Assembly: GCF_014201715.1 (NCBI RefSeq)
Contig: NZ_JACHFD010000005.1
Location: 124,001 to 188,000 of the forward strand
Source of the DNA: Haloferula luteola
Lineage (GTDB): Bacteria > Verrucomicrobiota > Verrucomicrobiia > Verrucomicrobiales > Akkermansiaceae
Direction: 5' to 3'
DNA length: 64,000 bases
Part shown: positions 25,978-35,178 of the stretch, one piece after another
Numbering within the stretch: position 1 is the first letter of the stretch
Layout of the letters: each line of letters opens with the position of its first letter
Made by a program: the position numbers and the translations under genes
Notes under the pieces: model-generated
Databases searched by the model: none
The model's input: only the letters and a program-made list of their open reading frames with translations
What the model was told of the DNA's origin: nothing

Positions 25978-27132
25978 TCAGAGAATGCGCCCCCAGATCA
26001 ACTTGAGGTAGCGTGACTCAGGGTAGTTGGAGAGTGTCGGATGATCTGGGCCGGCCCCCGTGCGATCAAAGATTTGTAGGCGCTTCTGTTCCTTGTGAAC
26101 GGCGGTGGTCACGAGTTTTTCAAACTCGAACTCGTTGACCATGCCGGAGCAGGAACAGGTGACCAGAAGTCCCCCGGGTTTGACCAATTGGGCGGCGAGA
26201 CGGTTGAGGTCATTGTATTTTCCTCGGCCCCGTTCGTCGTCGCGACCCGTGACGAACTTGGGTGGATCGGCGAGGACGATGTCCCACTGGCGGCCATTCT
26301 CCACCATGGTGCGTGCCCAGGTAAAGGCATCGGCGTGGGTGAACTTGATCCGAGCTTGGTTGAGATTGGCATTCCGTTTGGCCATGGCCACGGCTTTTTC
26401 GTCGAGGTCGACGGCCGTGACTTCGTCGGCTCCCGCCAGAGCGGCGTGAACACTGAACCCTCCGGTGTAGCAGCAAAGATCGAGCAGAGTTTTGCCTGCA
26501 GCGAGAGCTGCCAGCTTGCGGCGATTGTCGCGCTGGTCGCAGAAAAATCCCGTTTTATGACCCTCCGCGAAGTCGATTTCAAAAGTGACGCCATGTTCTC
26601 GGATTTTGACGCGACGCAGCTGGGTGGAGGAAAGGGGGTGGGGGTGTCCTGGGATGCGTTCGACCTGGGCGAGATGAGGATCGACCCGGATGTGAGCGGT
26701 GGTGGTGCCGAAAGCTTCGTGGAGGGCTGGGATCCACGTTTCGAGGCGCCGCCACGCGGCGAGAGTGGTGATCTCCACGGAGAGGATTTCGCCAAAGCGG
26801 TCGGCGACGAGTCCGGGAAGTTGATCGGCATCTCCATGGATGCAGCGGTAGGCATCGGTTTCCTCGTCGATATGGAAAAGTCCGCGTCGTAGATCGGCGG
26901 CTCGCTGGATGGCGCGAAGGAAGAAATCTTCGTCGATGGCTTCGGCGCCGTGTTTGACGATCCGCAAGGGCATGTTGGACCGAGGATTGTAGAAGCCCCA
27001 GCCAAAGGTGGCGCCATCTTTGTCGAGAACCTCAACGAGATCGCCGGATTTGGCGTCGCGCGAAGCATCGCCGATCATCTTGGGCCAGATGGACGGATGG
27101 TAGGAGAAGGTCTTGATCGAGACGGTGGGCAC
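25978..27132 (-). CDS. Class I rRNA large-subunit methyltransferase, RlmI-like
   Basis: A 384-residue protein with an N-terminal PUA-like domain (about residues 1-75), a middle domain containing DADQLPGLVADRFG, and a C-terminal SAM methyltransferase with LLDLCCYTGGFSVHAALAGA (motif I), VTAVDLDEKAV, and the catalytic-loop motif LADPPKFV. E. coli RlmI makes 5-methylcytosine at a 23S rRNA position; this protein shares that architecture, but the exact target is inference. The start is a GTG at 27132. It is divergent from the small membrane-anchored protein gene. Confidence 0.88.
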   Translation of the reverse strand: MPTVSIKTFSYHPSIWPKMIGDASRDAKSGDLVEVLDKDGATFGWGFYNPRSNMPLRIVKHGAEAIDEDFFLRAIQRAADLRRGLFHIDEETDAYRCIHGDADQLPGLVADRFGEILSVEITTLAAWRRLETWIPALHEAFGTTTAHIRVDPHLAQVERIPGHPHPLSSTQLRRVKIREHGVTFEIDFAEGHKTGFFCDQRDNRRKLAALAAGKTLLDLCCYTGGFSVHAALAGADEVTAVDLDEKAVAMAKRNANLNQARIKFTHADAFTWARTMVENGRQWDIVLADPPKFVTGRDDERGRGKYNDLNRLAAQLVKPGGLLVTCSCSGMVNEFEFEKLVTTAVHKEQKRLQIFDRTGAGPDHPTLSNYPESRYLKLIWGRIL

Positions 27133-27246
27133 GTGGCGAAGCGTGATCGGGAGGAGCCTCGGTGCCGAGTGCGAAAGCGGAGATGGGTGGAAAAGGCTCT
27201 CAAAGCTATACTGGCGATCCGCTGATGGATTTGCAGGATGCGCGGT

Positions 27247-27831
27247 ATGAAATCGAAGAAACCGGTCGGTTGCTGGGTGGTGGCAGGGCTTTCCGTCGCG
27301 CTCTTGGTGGCGTTGGTTGCCGGGACGATCTACGGGATGATGCGGATGGTGGAAAAGGGGACGCAGCGATTGGAGCAGGCGAAAGAGGCGGAGGCGAGCG
27401 AGGCTGAGCCTGAGAAGCTCGAGATTCCTGTCGATGCTGCGGGTGAGTTGCCGGATGGCCAGCCGTGGGAGTTGTCGCTGGAGAGCTATTTGCGGTTTTT
27501 GAATGATTCAACGCTAACCAGCTTGGCTCGCGATGCCTTCGAGGAATCGGCCAAGGGGGCACAAGTTGAGTGGCGAATGCAGATGGTGGATGTTTCGGAA
27601 TCTCCCCAATCTCTGGTCGCGGGGATGATGGTGGACTATCTCCGTCTGCCGGATGAGGGTCAGCCGAGAACGACGGTTCATTGGGCGATCCCGGTGCTGT
27701 TCGATGTGGCCGAACGGGCTAAGTTGGTGAAGGTATCCCGCGGGGATTGGGTGCATTTTCGCGGAACGCTGCAGTATCGAGATCACAAGTGGGTGGTCGA
27801 GAGTGCCCGATTGGTATCCGACGACGAATGA
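27247..27831 (+). CDS. Hypothetical membrane-anchored protein
   Basis: A 194-residue protein with a single N-terminal membrane span (CWVVAGLSVALLVALVAGTIYGMM) followed by a charged linker (EAEASEAEPEKLE) and a compact soluble domain rich in tryptophan and aspartate. I do not recognise the family. The ATG at 27247 is preferred over 27238 because CAGGA lies eight bases before it. Its stop codon is only six bases from that of the convergent flavoprotein gene, so no separate terminator fits between them. Confidence 0.65.
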   Translation: MKSKKPVGCWVVAGLSVALLVALVAGTIYGMMRMVEKGTQRLEQAKEAEASEAEPEKLEIPVDAAGELPDGQPWELSLESYLRFLNDSTLTSLARDAFEESAKGAQVEWRMQMVDVSESPQSLVAGMMVDYLRLPDEGQPRTTVHWAIPVLFDVAERAKLVKVSRGDWVHFRGTLQYRDHKWVVESARLVSDDE

Positions 27832-27837
27832 TCCGGG

Positions 27838-29022
27838 TTAAGCAAGGTGCTTCAGGGCACCTTGTGCGGCTTGGAAGCCGGTGGCGAAGCAGGCCTGGAT
27901 CAGATAGCCTCCGGTGGGAGCTTCCCAATCGATCATTTCGCCCGCCACGAAGACTCCGGGCAGGCGGTGGAGCATGAGGTGATCGTCGATTTCCGTCCAA
28001 GCCACACCACCGGCCGACGAAATGGCTTCGGCGATGGGTCGTGGCCGAGTGAGGGAAATCGGAAGCGCTTTCGCGGTCTGGGCGAGATGCAGCACGGAGG
28101 AATAGGGTCCGTGAAGGCGGAGAAGCTCGGAGGCTTGAGGAGATAGTTTCCAACGCTGAGAGCCAGCTTCCAGAAAATCGCGGCGGACGCTCTCCATCTT
28201 TCTCACGAGGACTTCGAGCGGCACTTCGGGTTTGAGGTCGATGATCAGCCGGGGGAGTTCCATCGATCGGAGTGCGGGTCCGAGCTGATAGATGGCTCCT
28301 CCTTCGAGCCCATAGCGGGTGAGCATGAGTTCCCCTCGAACGTCCGTGGCACCCGCACGGGCTGCCAGGTTTTTGAGCGGAAGTCCTTCTAGTTGGGGAA
28401 TGGAATCAGCGGGCCAATCGACTTCCCAGCCGCAATTGGCCGGCTCGAAGGGTGTCACGCGGACTCCGTGAGACTCCAGCATCGGAATCCAGTGGGCATC
28501 GGATCCAGTTCGGGGCCACGAGGCGCCTCCGAGGGCAAGGATGCAGGCGTTGAAGGCTTCGTGCGTTCCGTTTTCAAAATTCAATGTCGGGCCGGGGCCC
28601 AAGTGCGTGAGCCGATGATGAACGTTGAGGGAAACTTCGAGCTCACGAAGTCGAGCCAGCCAAGCACGGACGAGGGGTGCGGCCTTCATGAGCTTGGGAT
28701 AGACTCGGCCTGTGCGCTGCTCGAAGGTTTCGATGCCAAGATCCGTGGCCCAATCGCGAAGTGAGGAGGGAGGGAACTGGGTGATCATTTTCCCGAAACC
28801 ATCGGGAAGCTGGGGTCCCTGATAGCGGGTAATGAAGCGTTCGAGAGGCTCACCGTGGGTCAGGTTGAGCCCGCCATAGCCTGCCACAAGGAGTTTTCGA
28901 GCGACGCTACGGCTTGCATCGTAGACCGAGACCTTCGCCCCCTCTCGAGCGGCGGTTTCCGCTGCGAAAAGTCCTGCTGGCCCACCGCCTACGATGGCGA
29001 TGCGGGGTGGGGAGCCGGCCAT
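27838..29022 (-). CDS. HI0933-type NAD(P)/FAD-dependent oxidoreductase
   Basis: A 394-residue flavoprotein. It starts with a dinucleotide-binding motif RIAIVGGGPAGLFAAETAA, followed by SVARKLLVAGYGGLNLTHGE, GALGGASWPRTGSDAHW-like residues (here LALGGASWPRTGSD), and a C-terminal GVFVAGEMIDWEAPTGGY motif, which places it in the HI0933/BaiN-like family. The reaction is unknown. Its ATG shares one base with the TGA of the upstream hydrolase gene (TGATG at 29024-29020), suggesting translational coupling. The longer frame to 29127 lies inside the neighbour and is rejected. Confidence 0.87.
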   Translation of the reverse strand: MAGSPPRIAIVGGGPAGLFAAETAAREGAKVSVYDASRSVARKLLVAGYGGLNLTHGEPLERFITRYQGPQLPDGFGKMITQFPPSSLRDWATDLGIETFEQRTGRVYPKLMKAAPLVRAWLARLRELEVSLNVHHRLTHLGPGPTLNFENGTHEAFNACILALGGASWPRTGSDAHWIPMLESHGVRVTPFEPANCGWEVDWPADSIPQLEGLPLKNLAARAGATDVRGELMLTRYGLEGGAIYQLGPALRSMELPRLIIDLKPEVPLEVLVRKMESVRRDFLEAGSQRWKLSPQASELLRLHGPYSSVLHLAQTAKALPISLTRPRPIAEAISSAGGVAWTEIDDHLMLHRLPGVFVAGEMIDWEAPTGGYLIQACFATGFQAAQGALKHLA

Positions 29023-29996
29023 CAGGATCCTGAGCGAAGAGTGTCGAGCCAGCGGGCAATGTCCTGAATTACCTGATCCTTGTCCGTGTCGTACATGAGG
29101 AGGTGATGGGCCTCCGGATAGTAGCACTCCGTCAGGGGGGTGGCGGCGGGGATGTGATTGGCGAACGCTTGGACGTCTGCCTTGGTGGTGAAGAAATCCT
29201 TTCCACCGTGAAGAATGAGGGTGGGCTCGCGGAAGGCTTCAGCGTTCGCGGGCATTTCATCGATCAGGTCGCCCAGGGCCACCAGAAGCCGCAGCGTATT
29301 GGTCTCCAGATTCCATGAGTTCGTTTCGCTCTGTTCGGAATGGAAGCTGGTCTCGGTCATCTGAACATCCTGTCCCCCGGATAGGGTGTCCATGGAGATG
29401 CGAGCGGCTGGGGCGACGACGGAAAGCCCCCGGACGAGTTCTTTTTTCCAAGTCGGGAAATCGGAGCGGAGCGTGACCACGGGAGAGGAAAGGGCGAGGG
29501 CATCACAAGGTGGAGAATGCCCTGCTGCGATTTGGTCGTGATAGGTTTTGGAAAGAATCAGGCTGCCCATGCTTTCACCGAACCAGACAAGGGTGGCGTC
29601 GGGGTGGCGACTCTTGATGAGGCGGGTGAAAGTTAATAGGTCGTTGGACCAGTTGGCGGGGTCGTCGATGTCGCCACGGCGATCCTTTTTGGGATCTCGG
29701 CCTTGGCCGCGAACCTCGTAGGCATAGAGGGCCGTGGATGGCTGATGGCGCATCAGGTAGGAAGCCAGGTTCTCGTAATCGATGGAGGCACCACTGAAGC
29801 CATGAAGAGCAATCACGACGACATCGGGATTCGTTCCGTGACGCTGCCACTTGCGGTAGGAGAAGGTTTCTTCCTTCACCGCTTGCTTGGGATTGGCGGT
29901 TACCAATTGGTAGCTGGGGGCGCACGACGCCAGCAGCACGGCCAAGCCGATGAAGACGAGGGCTGCCAGGCGGTTGGGGAAAGAATGGGTTCCCAT
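29022..29996 (-). CDS. Alpha/beta hydrolase lipoprotein (lysophospholipase-like)
   Basis: A 324-residue protein with a lipoprotein signal ending in LASC (C25). The alpha/beta-hydrolase fold is shown by VVVIALHGFSGASIDYENLASYL, the nucleophile elbow WFGESMGSL, the acid in LHGGKDFFT and the histidine in YPEAHHLLM. The overall pattern resembles monoacylglycerol-lipase or lysophospholipase relatives (Hydrolase_4). The substrate is not known. It is the first gene of a two-gene unit with the flavoprotein. The ATG at 29996 gives a proper signal peptide. Confidence 0.85.
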   Translation of the reverse strand: MGTHSFPNRLAALVFIGLAVLLASCAPSYQLVTANPKQAVKEETFSYRKWQRHGTNPDVVVIALHGFSGASIDYENLASYLMRHQPSTALYAYEVRGQGRDPKKDRRGDIDDPANWSNDLLTFTRLIKSRHPDATLVWFGESMGSLILSKTYHDQIAAGHSPPCDALALSSPVVTLRSDFPTWKKELVRGLSVVAPAARISMDTLSGGQDVQMTETSFHSEQSETNSWNLETNTLRLLVALGDLIDEMPANAEAFREPTLILHGGKDFFTTKADVQAFANHIPAATPLTECYYPEAHHLLMYDTDKDQVIQDIARWLDTLRSGS

Positions 29997-30080
29997 GGGG
30001 ATCACGACGGGAGCTTCCCTTGAATTCGAAGCAAGGGCAATGCCTGGGTGCCAGAAATCCACGGAATGAGCATTAGCTTT

Positions 30081-30109
30081 TTGACACAAAGTAAAATTCT
30101 CGGTAGAAG
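30081..30109 (+). promoter_or_regulatory. Candidate sigma70-type promoter for the export-domain gene
   Basis: A perfect TTGACA (30081-30086) is followed, after 17 bases, by TAGAAG (30104-30109), which matches four of six positions of the -10 consensus. Transcription would begin about 2-5 bases before the ATG at 30119, giving an almost leaderless message. Confidence 0.4.
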
Positions 30110-30118
30110 GTCGAACGT

Positions 30119-30715
30119 ATGAAATGGTTGTTACTGTGTGGATTGTCGGGTTGGGTTGCCGGAGCCGATTTGGTGCCTGGGGATGTCGTCACGCTCAAGT
30201 TGAGGGGTGTTCAGGGGGGAAGCGAAGAGGTGGACGGCGATTACACCGTGGATGAGCTGGGGATGATCCGGCTTCCGTTGTTGGAGAAACCGTTGGAGGC
30301 GGCGGCAAGGAGTCCGATCGCTTTTGCGAGGGCCGCTGAGTCGGCGTATCGAACAGCGGGGATTTATCAAAATCCAGCCATCGAGGCGGTGGCAAAGAAG
30401 GCGGTCGAGGCGGAAGGGGCGGTGCTCTCCGTGGGGGGGCACGTACGGCGTAGTTCGCAGGTGCCTTACCGTCAGGGAATGACGATGATTCAGGCGATCG
30501 ATGCGGTGGGAGGGCGCACGGAATTTGCTAGTCGGAATGTGCTGTTGATCCGGGACGGGAAGCAATACTGCCTGGATTTTGAACAGCTGGCTCACAAGAA
30601 CCTGAAGTTGCTGGCAGGAGATTCGCTTCAGGTGGAACAGAAACCGGCGTGGTTGGACCGGTGGAAGGGGACGAAAGAAGGGGTGGCGAAGCTATTGAAA
30701 GAGAAGGGGGACTGA
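30119..30715 (+). CDS. Short polysaccharide biosynthesis/export (Wza-like) domain protein
   Basis: A 198-residue exported protein with a signal peptide (WLLLCGLSGWVAGA). Residues about 17-95 match the Poly_export domain (LVPGDVVTLKL then DYTVDELGMIRLPLL), and residues about 98-165 a SLBB-like fold (VLSVGGHVRRSSQVPYRQGMT then RNVLLIRDGK). Full Wza proteins are about 360 residues with several SLBB repeats and a C-terminal helix; this one is much smaller and probably cannot form the complete outer-membrane channel alone. No capsule or exopolysaccharide genes are next to it. The 113-bp repeat array starts about 20 bases after its stop. Confidence 0.78.
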   Translation: MKWLLLCGLSGWVAGADLVPGDVVTLKLRGVQGGSEEVDGDYTVDELGMIRLPLLEKPLEAAARSPIAFARAAESAYRTAGIYQNPAIEAVAKKAVEAEGAVLSVGGHVRRSSQVPYRQGMTMIQAIDAVGGRTEFASRNVLLIRDGKQYCLDFEQLAHKNLKLLAGDSLQVEQKPAWLDRWKGTKEGVAKLLKEKGD

Positions 30716-30734
30716 TCCAGTCGTCGGGAGGGGT

Positions 30735-31079
30735 GGGCGGAGCTGGGGGGACGGAGCCGACGTGTCGGCTCCGGGGAGCGTGATGGGGTGGGAGAGGGTG
30801 TGACGGGAAAGCGGTGACGTGTCACCGCAGTCCGAGAGGAAAGGGGGGGCGGAGCTGGGGAGGGCGGAGCCGACGTGTCGGCTCCGGGGAGAGTGATGGG
30901 GAGGGAGAAGGTGTGAGGGGAAAGCGGTGACGTGTCACCGCAGTCCGAAAGAGGAAAGGGGGGCGGAGCTGGGAGGGCGGAGCCGACGTGTCGGCTCCGG
31001 GGAGAGTGATGGGGTGGGAGAAGGTGTGAGGGGAAAGCGGTGACGTGTCACCGCAGTCCGAAAGAGGAAAGGGGGCGGG
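30735..31079. repeat. Tandem array of three ~113-bp units, each with two hairpins
   Basis: The unit is repeated three times with near identity. Each copy contains GGAGCCGAC-GT-GTCGGCTCC (30753-30772, 30866-30885, 30979-30998) and GCGGTGAC-GT-GTCACCGC (30811-30828, 30924-30941, 31037-31054). Both series are spaced by exactly 113 bases. The two palindromes share the core GACGTGTC. The filler is purine-rich on the plus strand. The array occupies the whole gap between convergent genes. It resembles REP/BIME-type repeats and could terminate or stabilise transcripts, but its function is unknown. Confidence 0.95.
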
Positions 31080-31784
31080 CTAGGGGAGATCGGGGAGGGA
31101 CTCTAGGTCCAAGGTCTCGCCGATGGCTGGTAGGAGGAGCTCAACCCCTTTCTCTGCGAACGCGCCCTTGGCCGCTTCGTGGTCGATCCGAATGGGCGGA
31201 AATGTGTCGTAGTGGGTGCCGATGACTTTCTTCGCACCCACCCATTGAGCGGCGATCGCGGCATCTTCAGGACCCATGGTGAAGTTGTCGCCGATGCAGA
31301 GAGCGGCGAAAGCGAGGGAATGCAATTCGCCGATGGTCTTCATGTCCCGATGAAGCGCCGTATCCCCCGAGACATAGAATGTTCCCTCGGGGGTGGTGAT
31401 GACGAAGCCTCCTGGATTTCCTCCGTAAGTGCCATCGGGCAAACTGGAGGAATGGATGGCGTTGACATACTGAACGCGACCAAAGGGGAAGGGGTGGCCG
31501 CCGCCATGATTCATTCCGTGACCGTTCTCGATGCCTTTGGCGGCAAACCATGTCACGATCTCAAAATTGGAGATCAGCGTGGCTCCCGTGCGTTTGAGGA
31601 GGGCTTCCGCGTCGGCGACGTGGTCGGCATGCCCATGGGTGAGCAAAATGAAATCGGTATCGATGGAGTCGATATCGATGCCGGATGCAGCCTCATTGGG
31701 CGTGATGAATGGATCGAAAAGGAGTCGAGTGCCGTCGTGGAGTTCGATGGCAAAGCAAGAGTGTCCGTAGTAGGTGAATTTCAT
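31080..31784 (-). CDS. UPF0173 metal-dependent hydrolase (MBL fold)
   Basis: A 234-residue protein of the UPF0173/YtkL family. The family start MKFTYYGHSCFAIELHDG, the metal motif LLTHGHADHVAD, and FYVSGDTALHRDMK with the later IGTHYDTFPPI are all present. Length and order match the family closely. The natural substrate is not established. Its stop codon abuts the 113-bp repeat array. The FKBP gene lies 15 bases upstream, so the two may be co-transcribed. Confidence 0.9.
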   Translation of the reverse strand: MKFTYYGHSCFAIELHDGTRLLFDPFITPNEAASGIDIDSIDTDFILLTHGHADHVADAEALLKRTGATLISNFEIVTWFAAKGIENGHGMNHGGGHPFPFGRVQYVNAIHSSSLPDGTYGGNPGGFVITTPEGTFYVSGDTALHRDMKTIGELHSLAFAALCIGDNFTMGPEDAAIAAQWVGAKKVIGTHYDTFPPIRIDHEAAKGAFAEKGVELLLPAIGETLDLESLPDLP

Positions 31785-31799
31785 GGCGGCGGAGTGAAC

Positions 31800-32600
31800 T
31801 CATTCTTGAGCGCCTGGAAGCTGGAAGGGCATGCCAGCGGGGGCGGCTGGGGCGTCCTGGATCTTCTCCAGCTCGACCTCGAAAATGAGCACGGAGTTGG
31901 GGCCAATTTCTGCGCTGCGGCGCTGATCGCCATAGGCCAATTCGCTGGGAATGTAGAGACGCCATTTGGCTCCGATGGGCATGGCCTGGAGTGCTTCCTT
32001 GAAGCCATCAATGACCTGAAGGGTCATGGGCACGGATTCACCTTCGGGTGAGGCATCGAACTCGGTGCCGTCGATGAGAGTGCCACGGTAATTCACGAGG
32101 AATTCCTTATCGGGTTCGCCTTCCTTGGGCGCCTGATAGGTTTCTTCGCCTCCGGGTTCGAGAACCTGATATTGGAGACCGCTTTCGGTGGTTTTGATGC
32201 CATCTTTTTTGGCATTCTCAGCGAGGAAGGCTTTGCCCGTCTCCAGGTTTGAGGCCGCGACTTCTTTTTCGCGGCCTTGGAGTAGGTCGCCGAGGGCTTG
32301 CATGGCTGCCCCCAGTTTTTCTTCCGAGATCGCGGGGTCTTCTCCTTTGAATCCGGCAAGGAATCCGGCGAGGAAAGATTCGGTTTGCAGGTCATCGGGG
32401 GTGATGCCGAAGTTTCCGTAGCGTTGACCGAACTCACCGCCGGTTCGGTAGCCCAGGGCGTAGGAAGAGTCCGGCTTGACGGTAGCTGGATCCGCGGCAG
32501 GTGCTTCGACCGGTGGGGTCGGAGCTGTCTCCTGAGCGGCGACAGGAATCAGCGAGGCGAGGCCGAAGGCGAGAGTTCCGATGAGGAAAGGCTGGGTCAT
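31800..32600 (-). CDS. Periplasmic FKBP-type peptidyl-prolyl isomerase
   Basis: A 266-residue protein with a signal peptide (IGTLAFGLASLIPVAAQ), a proline/alanine-rich linker, an N-terminal helical dimerisation domain (YALGYRTGGEFGQRYGNFG through EKEVAASN) and a C-terminal FKBP domain (VNYRGTLIDGTEFDAS, then MPIGAKWRLYIPSELAYGD and VLIFEVELEKI). This is the FkpA/Mip layout, a folding catalyst and chaperone for exported proteins. It sits between RNase R and the UPF0173 hydrolase on the same strand. Confidence 0.92.
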   Translation of the reverse strand: MTQPFLIGTLAFGLASLIPVAAQETAPTPPVEAPAADPATVKPDSSYALGYRTGGEFGQRYGNFGITPDDLQTESFLAGFLAGFKGEDPAISEEKLGAAMQALGDLLQGREKEVAASNLETGKAFLAENAKKDGIKTTESGLQYQVLEPGGEETYQAPKEGEPDKEFLVNYRGTLIDGTEFDASPEGESVPMTLQVIDGFKEALQAMPIGAKWRLYIPSELAYGDQRRSAEIGPNSVLIFEVELEKIQDAPAAPAGMPFQLPGAQE

Positions 32601-32667
32601 GTGCCGGGCAGGCTAGGTGAGCTTGGGTTTTTGTCGAATGGGGAATGCGCGGCGAATTCTGAAGGGA

Positions 32668-35055
32668 TTACTTCCGGCGGCGTTTGTGGTTGAGCTTTTT
32701 GGGCCTTTTGGATGGCTTTCCGGCGGTCGACTTGGCGGGGTTCTTGGGCTTGCCTCTTTTTGGCGATTTCTCGGTGTGGGATTTTTCCGCGCGGGGAGAT
32801 GTGAAGCCTTTGCCCGTGGAGCGGCGAGGACGGCGGGCATCTGAGGTGGTTTCGCCGGGGCCTTCTCCGACGATGCGGAAATCGACAAATTTGCGATCGC
32901 GATCGATCCGGGCGACTTCGAGCTGGACGCGTTGTCCCATGAGAAGTCGACGGCCATCGCGGGAAACGGCGCGGTCGAAGCGAGCCTCGATCGTCCATCC
33001 GGGCCCCAGGTCTTCGCGTTTGACTAGGCCGCGGGTGGAGATTCCCGTGGCTTCCACCATCAATCCCATCGGGCGGACCTCGGTGATGAGGCCCTCGAAG
33101 TGGACGGGTTCGGGGAGCTGAGTGGTGTGTTCGAGGTACTCGAGAAGTTTGAGGTTCTTCGATTCGTTTTCGGCATCGGCGGAGGCGCGCTCGGTATCGG
33201 AGATGTGGCGAGCCAGCTCGTGAAGTTCGGTTTGACGCGGGGTTTTGTCGGGTTGTTGCGGCGGGTTATCGAGAAAGGGTTGGAGAGAACGATGGACGAC
33301 GAGGTCGGCGTATCGGCGGATCGGTGATGTGAAGTGGCAGTAGTCGGTCTTCGACAAACCGTAGTGTCCGAGGGGATCCGGCGAATAGGCGGCCCGTTTG
33401 AGAGACTTGAGCAAACCAATCTTGATGGCGTGTTCGTCGGGCTGACCTTTCGCTGCATCGAGAAGCTTCTGGATGTGATCTTTGTTGGTGAGGTCGCCGA
33501 AGCTGTAACCGAAAGCTTTGGCTGTTTCACCGTAGTCAAGGAGACGTCCGGAGTCCGGCTCTTCGTGGATTCGATAGATGGTCGGCTTCTGGCGAATTTT
33601 CAGGATGCGTGCGACCGATTCGTTGGCCGCGAGCATGCATTCCTCGATGAGTTGATGGCTTTCGGTGTGGATGACATTTTCGATCCGAGTTGCCTTGCCT
33701 TGGTCATCGAGACGGACCCGAATCTCGGGCATTTCAAGATCGAGTGCTCCTTCGGCGAAGCGGCGGGAGCGCATTTTTGAGGCCATGGCCCAAGCTTCGC
33801 GAACCATGGGGGCGAGGCCTTTGACGGAACCTTTCGGTGCCTTGCCTCCGTCTAAGATCGTCTGGGCTTGTTCGTAGGACAGCTTGGCTTGGGAATGGAT
33901 GATGGCATTGCAAAAGCGGGAGCCGATGACCTTGCCTTGGCGATTGATCTCCAGAACGGCGCATTTGGTGAAGCGGTCGACATCGGGCTTGAGGGAGCAG
34001 AGACCGTTGGACAGTTCGACAGGCAACATCGGAATGACCCGATCGACAAGGTAGGTTGAGTTGCCGCGTTCAGCGGCTTCTTTGTCGAGCTCGGTACGAG
34101 GCTTCACGTAGTGGGAAACATCAGCGATGTGGACGGCGAGTTGCCAACCGTTCTCCGTTTTCTCGACCCAGATGGCATCGTCGTGGTCTTTCGCGTCGGC
34201 TGGATCGATCGTGATGACCAGACGATTGCGCCAATCTTCGCGATGGGTGGTTTCGGCAGGGTCGACCTCATCGCCGAAGGCCCGAGCCTCTGCGAGGACA
34301 TCGTCAGGAAAGGATTGGCGGATGCCGTTTTTGTGAATGATCGCCAAGATATCGACGCCTGCGTCGTCAGGCCAGCCGAGGACTTCGATGATGCGGGCGT
34401 ATGGGGTGTCGTTTTGCCATTGTTCGACTCGGGCAACCACCAGTTGCCCCGGCCGTGCGGTGGTATCGCCGATCAGTTCGACGTTGCCGTTGATGGCGGG
34501 GTCGTCGCATTCGATCCACCCCAGTTTGGCTTTTTGCCGGAAAATGCCGACGAGCTTACCGGAACGGCGGGTGAGGACTTTTTCGACGCGTGCTCGCCAT
34601 TCGGGTTCGGTTTCAGGCTCAGGGGAGCGGCGCTGGCGTCGAAAATCGCGGGGGCTGATCTTGGGGCGGAGCACGGTAACCAGAACGCGGTCGCCATCGA
34701 GGGCGGTACCGGTATCTCTCCGGGGGACGTGAACTCGAGAAAGTTCTTCGAGGTCGTGTCCCGTGGCGAGGTTATCGGGATCGCCAGCGTCGGGGAAAAA
34801 CCAGGCATGGCCTTTGGGTGTGAATTTGATGGAGCCGCGGAGCTGGTCAGGTTGGGCGCTAGAAAGTTCGTAGCGGCCTTTTTTGCCTGCGGCAATTTTC
34901 CCCTGATTTTCGAGTGCGGCGAGTTCCTTGCGAAGCAAAGGACGGGCGCTGGCGGGGAGTTCGAGGGCGCGGATCAGTTCCGACTTGTTCATCGGGCGGG
35001 CGCCGGGCGACCGCAGGATTTCAACAATGCGGTCGCGGAGTTGGGTACGAGACAT
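32668..35055 (-). CDS. rnr: Ribonuclease R
   Basis: A 795-residue 3'-5' exoribonuclease that degrades structured RNA. An N-terminal winged-helix domain (RTQLRDRIVEILRSPG) is followed by cold-shock-type domains, the RNB catalytic domain with TIDPADAKDHDDAIWV carrying the conserved aspartates, then HFTSPIRRYADLVVHR, and an S1 domain (VHFEGLITEVRPMGLMVEA). The C-terminal 70 residues are lysine- and arginine-rich, as in RNase R rather than RNase II. The ATG at 35055 is chosen; the extra residues of the longer frame look random. The 5' side contains a possible structured leader. Confidence 0.94.
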   Translation of the reverse strand: MSRTQLRDRIVEILRSPGARPMNKSELIRALELPASARPLLRKELAALENQGKIAAGKKGRYELSSAQPDQLRGSIKFTPKGHAWFFPDAGDPDNLATGHDLEELSRVHVPRRDTGTALDGDRVLVTVLRPKISPRDFRRQRRSPEPETEPEWRARVEKVLTRRSGKLVGIFRQKAKLGWIECDDPAINGNVELIGDTTARPGQLVVARVEQWQNDTPYARIIEVLGWPDDAGVDILAIIHKNGIRQSFPDDVLAEARAFGDEVDPAETTHREDWRNRLVITIDPADAKDHDDAIWVEKTENGWQLAVHIADVSHYVKPRTELDKEAAERGNSTYLVDRVIPMLPVELSNGLCSLKPDVDRFTKCAVLEINRQGKVIGSRFCNAIIHSQAKLSYEQAQTILDGGKAPKGSVKGLAPMVREAWAMASKMRSRRFAEGALDLEMPEIRVRLDDQGKATRIENVIHTESHQLIEECMLAANESVARILKIRQKPTIYRIHEEPDSGRLLDYGETAKAFGYSFGDLTNKDHIQKLLDAAKGQPDEHAIKIGLLKSLKRAAYSPDPLGHYGLSKTDYCHFTSPIRRYADLVVHRSLQPFLDNPPQQPDKTPRQTELHELARHISDTERASADAENESKNLKLLEYLEHTTQLPEPVHFEGLITEVRPMGLMVEATGISTRGLVKREDLGPGWTIEARFDRAVSRDGRRLLMGQRVQLEVARIDRDRKFVDFRIVGEGPGETTSDARRPRRSTGKGFTSPRAEKSHTEKSPKRGKPKNPAKSTAGKPSKRPKKLNHKRRRK

Positions 35056-35178
35056 GGATTCGTTAGGATAGGAGACTGCGGAATCCTGCGGCCGCAAGCA
35101 CGGAATTGAGGTGCTGCATGCCCGGGACAGAGCAATCATGGGATCCTCCGTGGGCGGTTTCTTCCAAAAGAAGGCGGC

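Noticed and set aside
30735-31079. CRISPR array
   Set aside because: The whole 113-base unit is repeated, including the parts between palindromes, so there are no unique spacers. There are no cas genes in the window.
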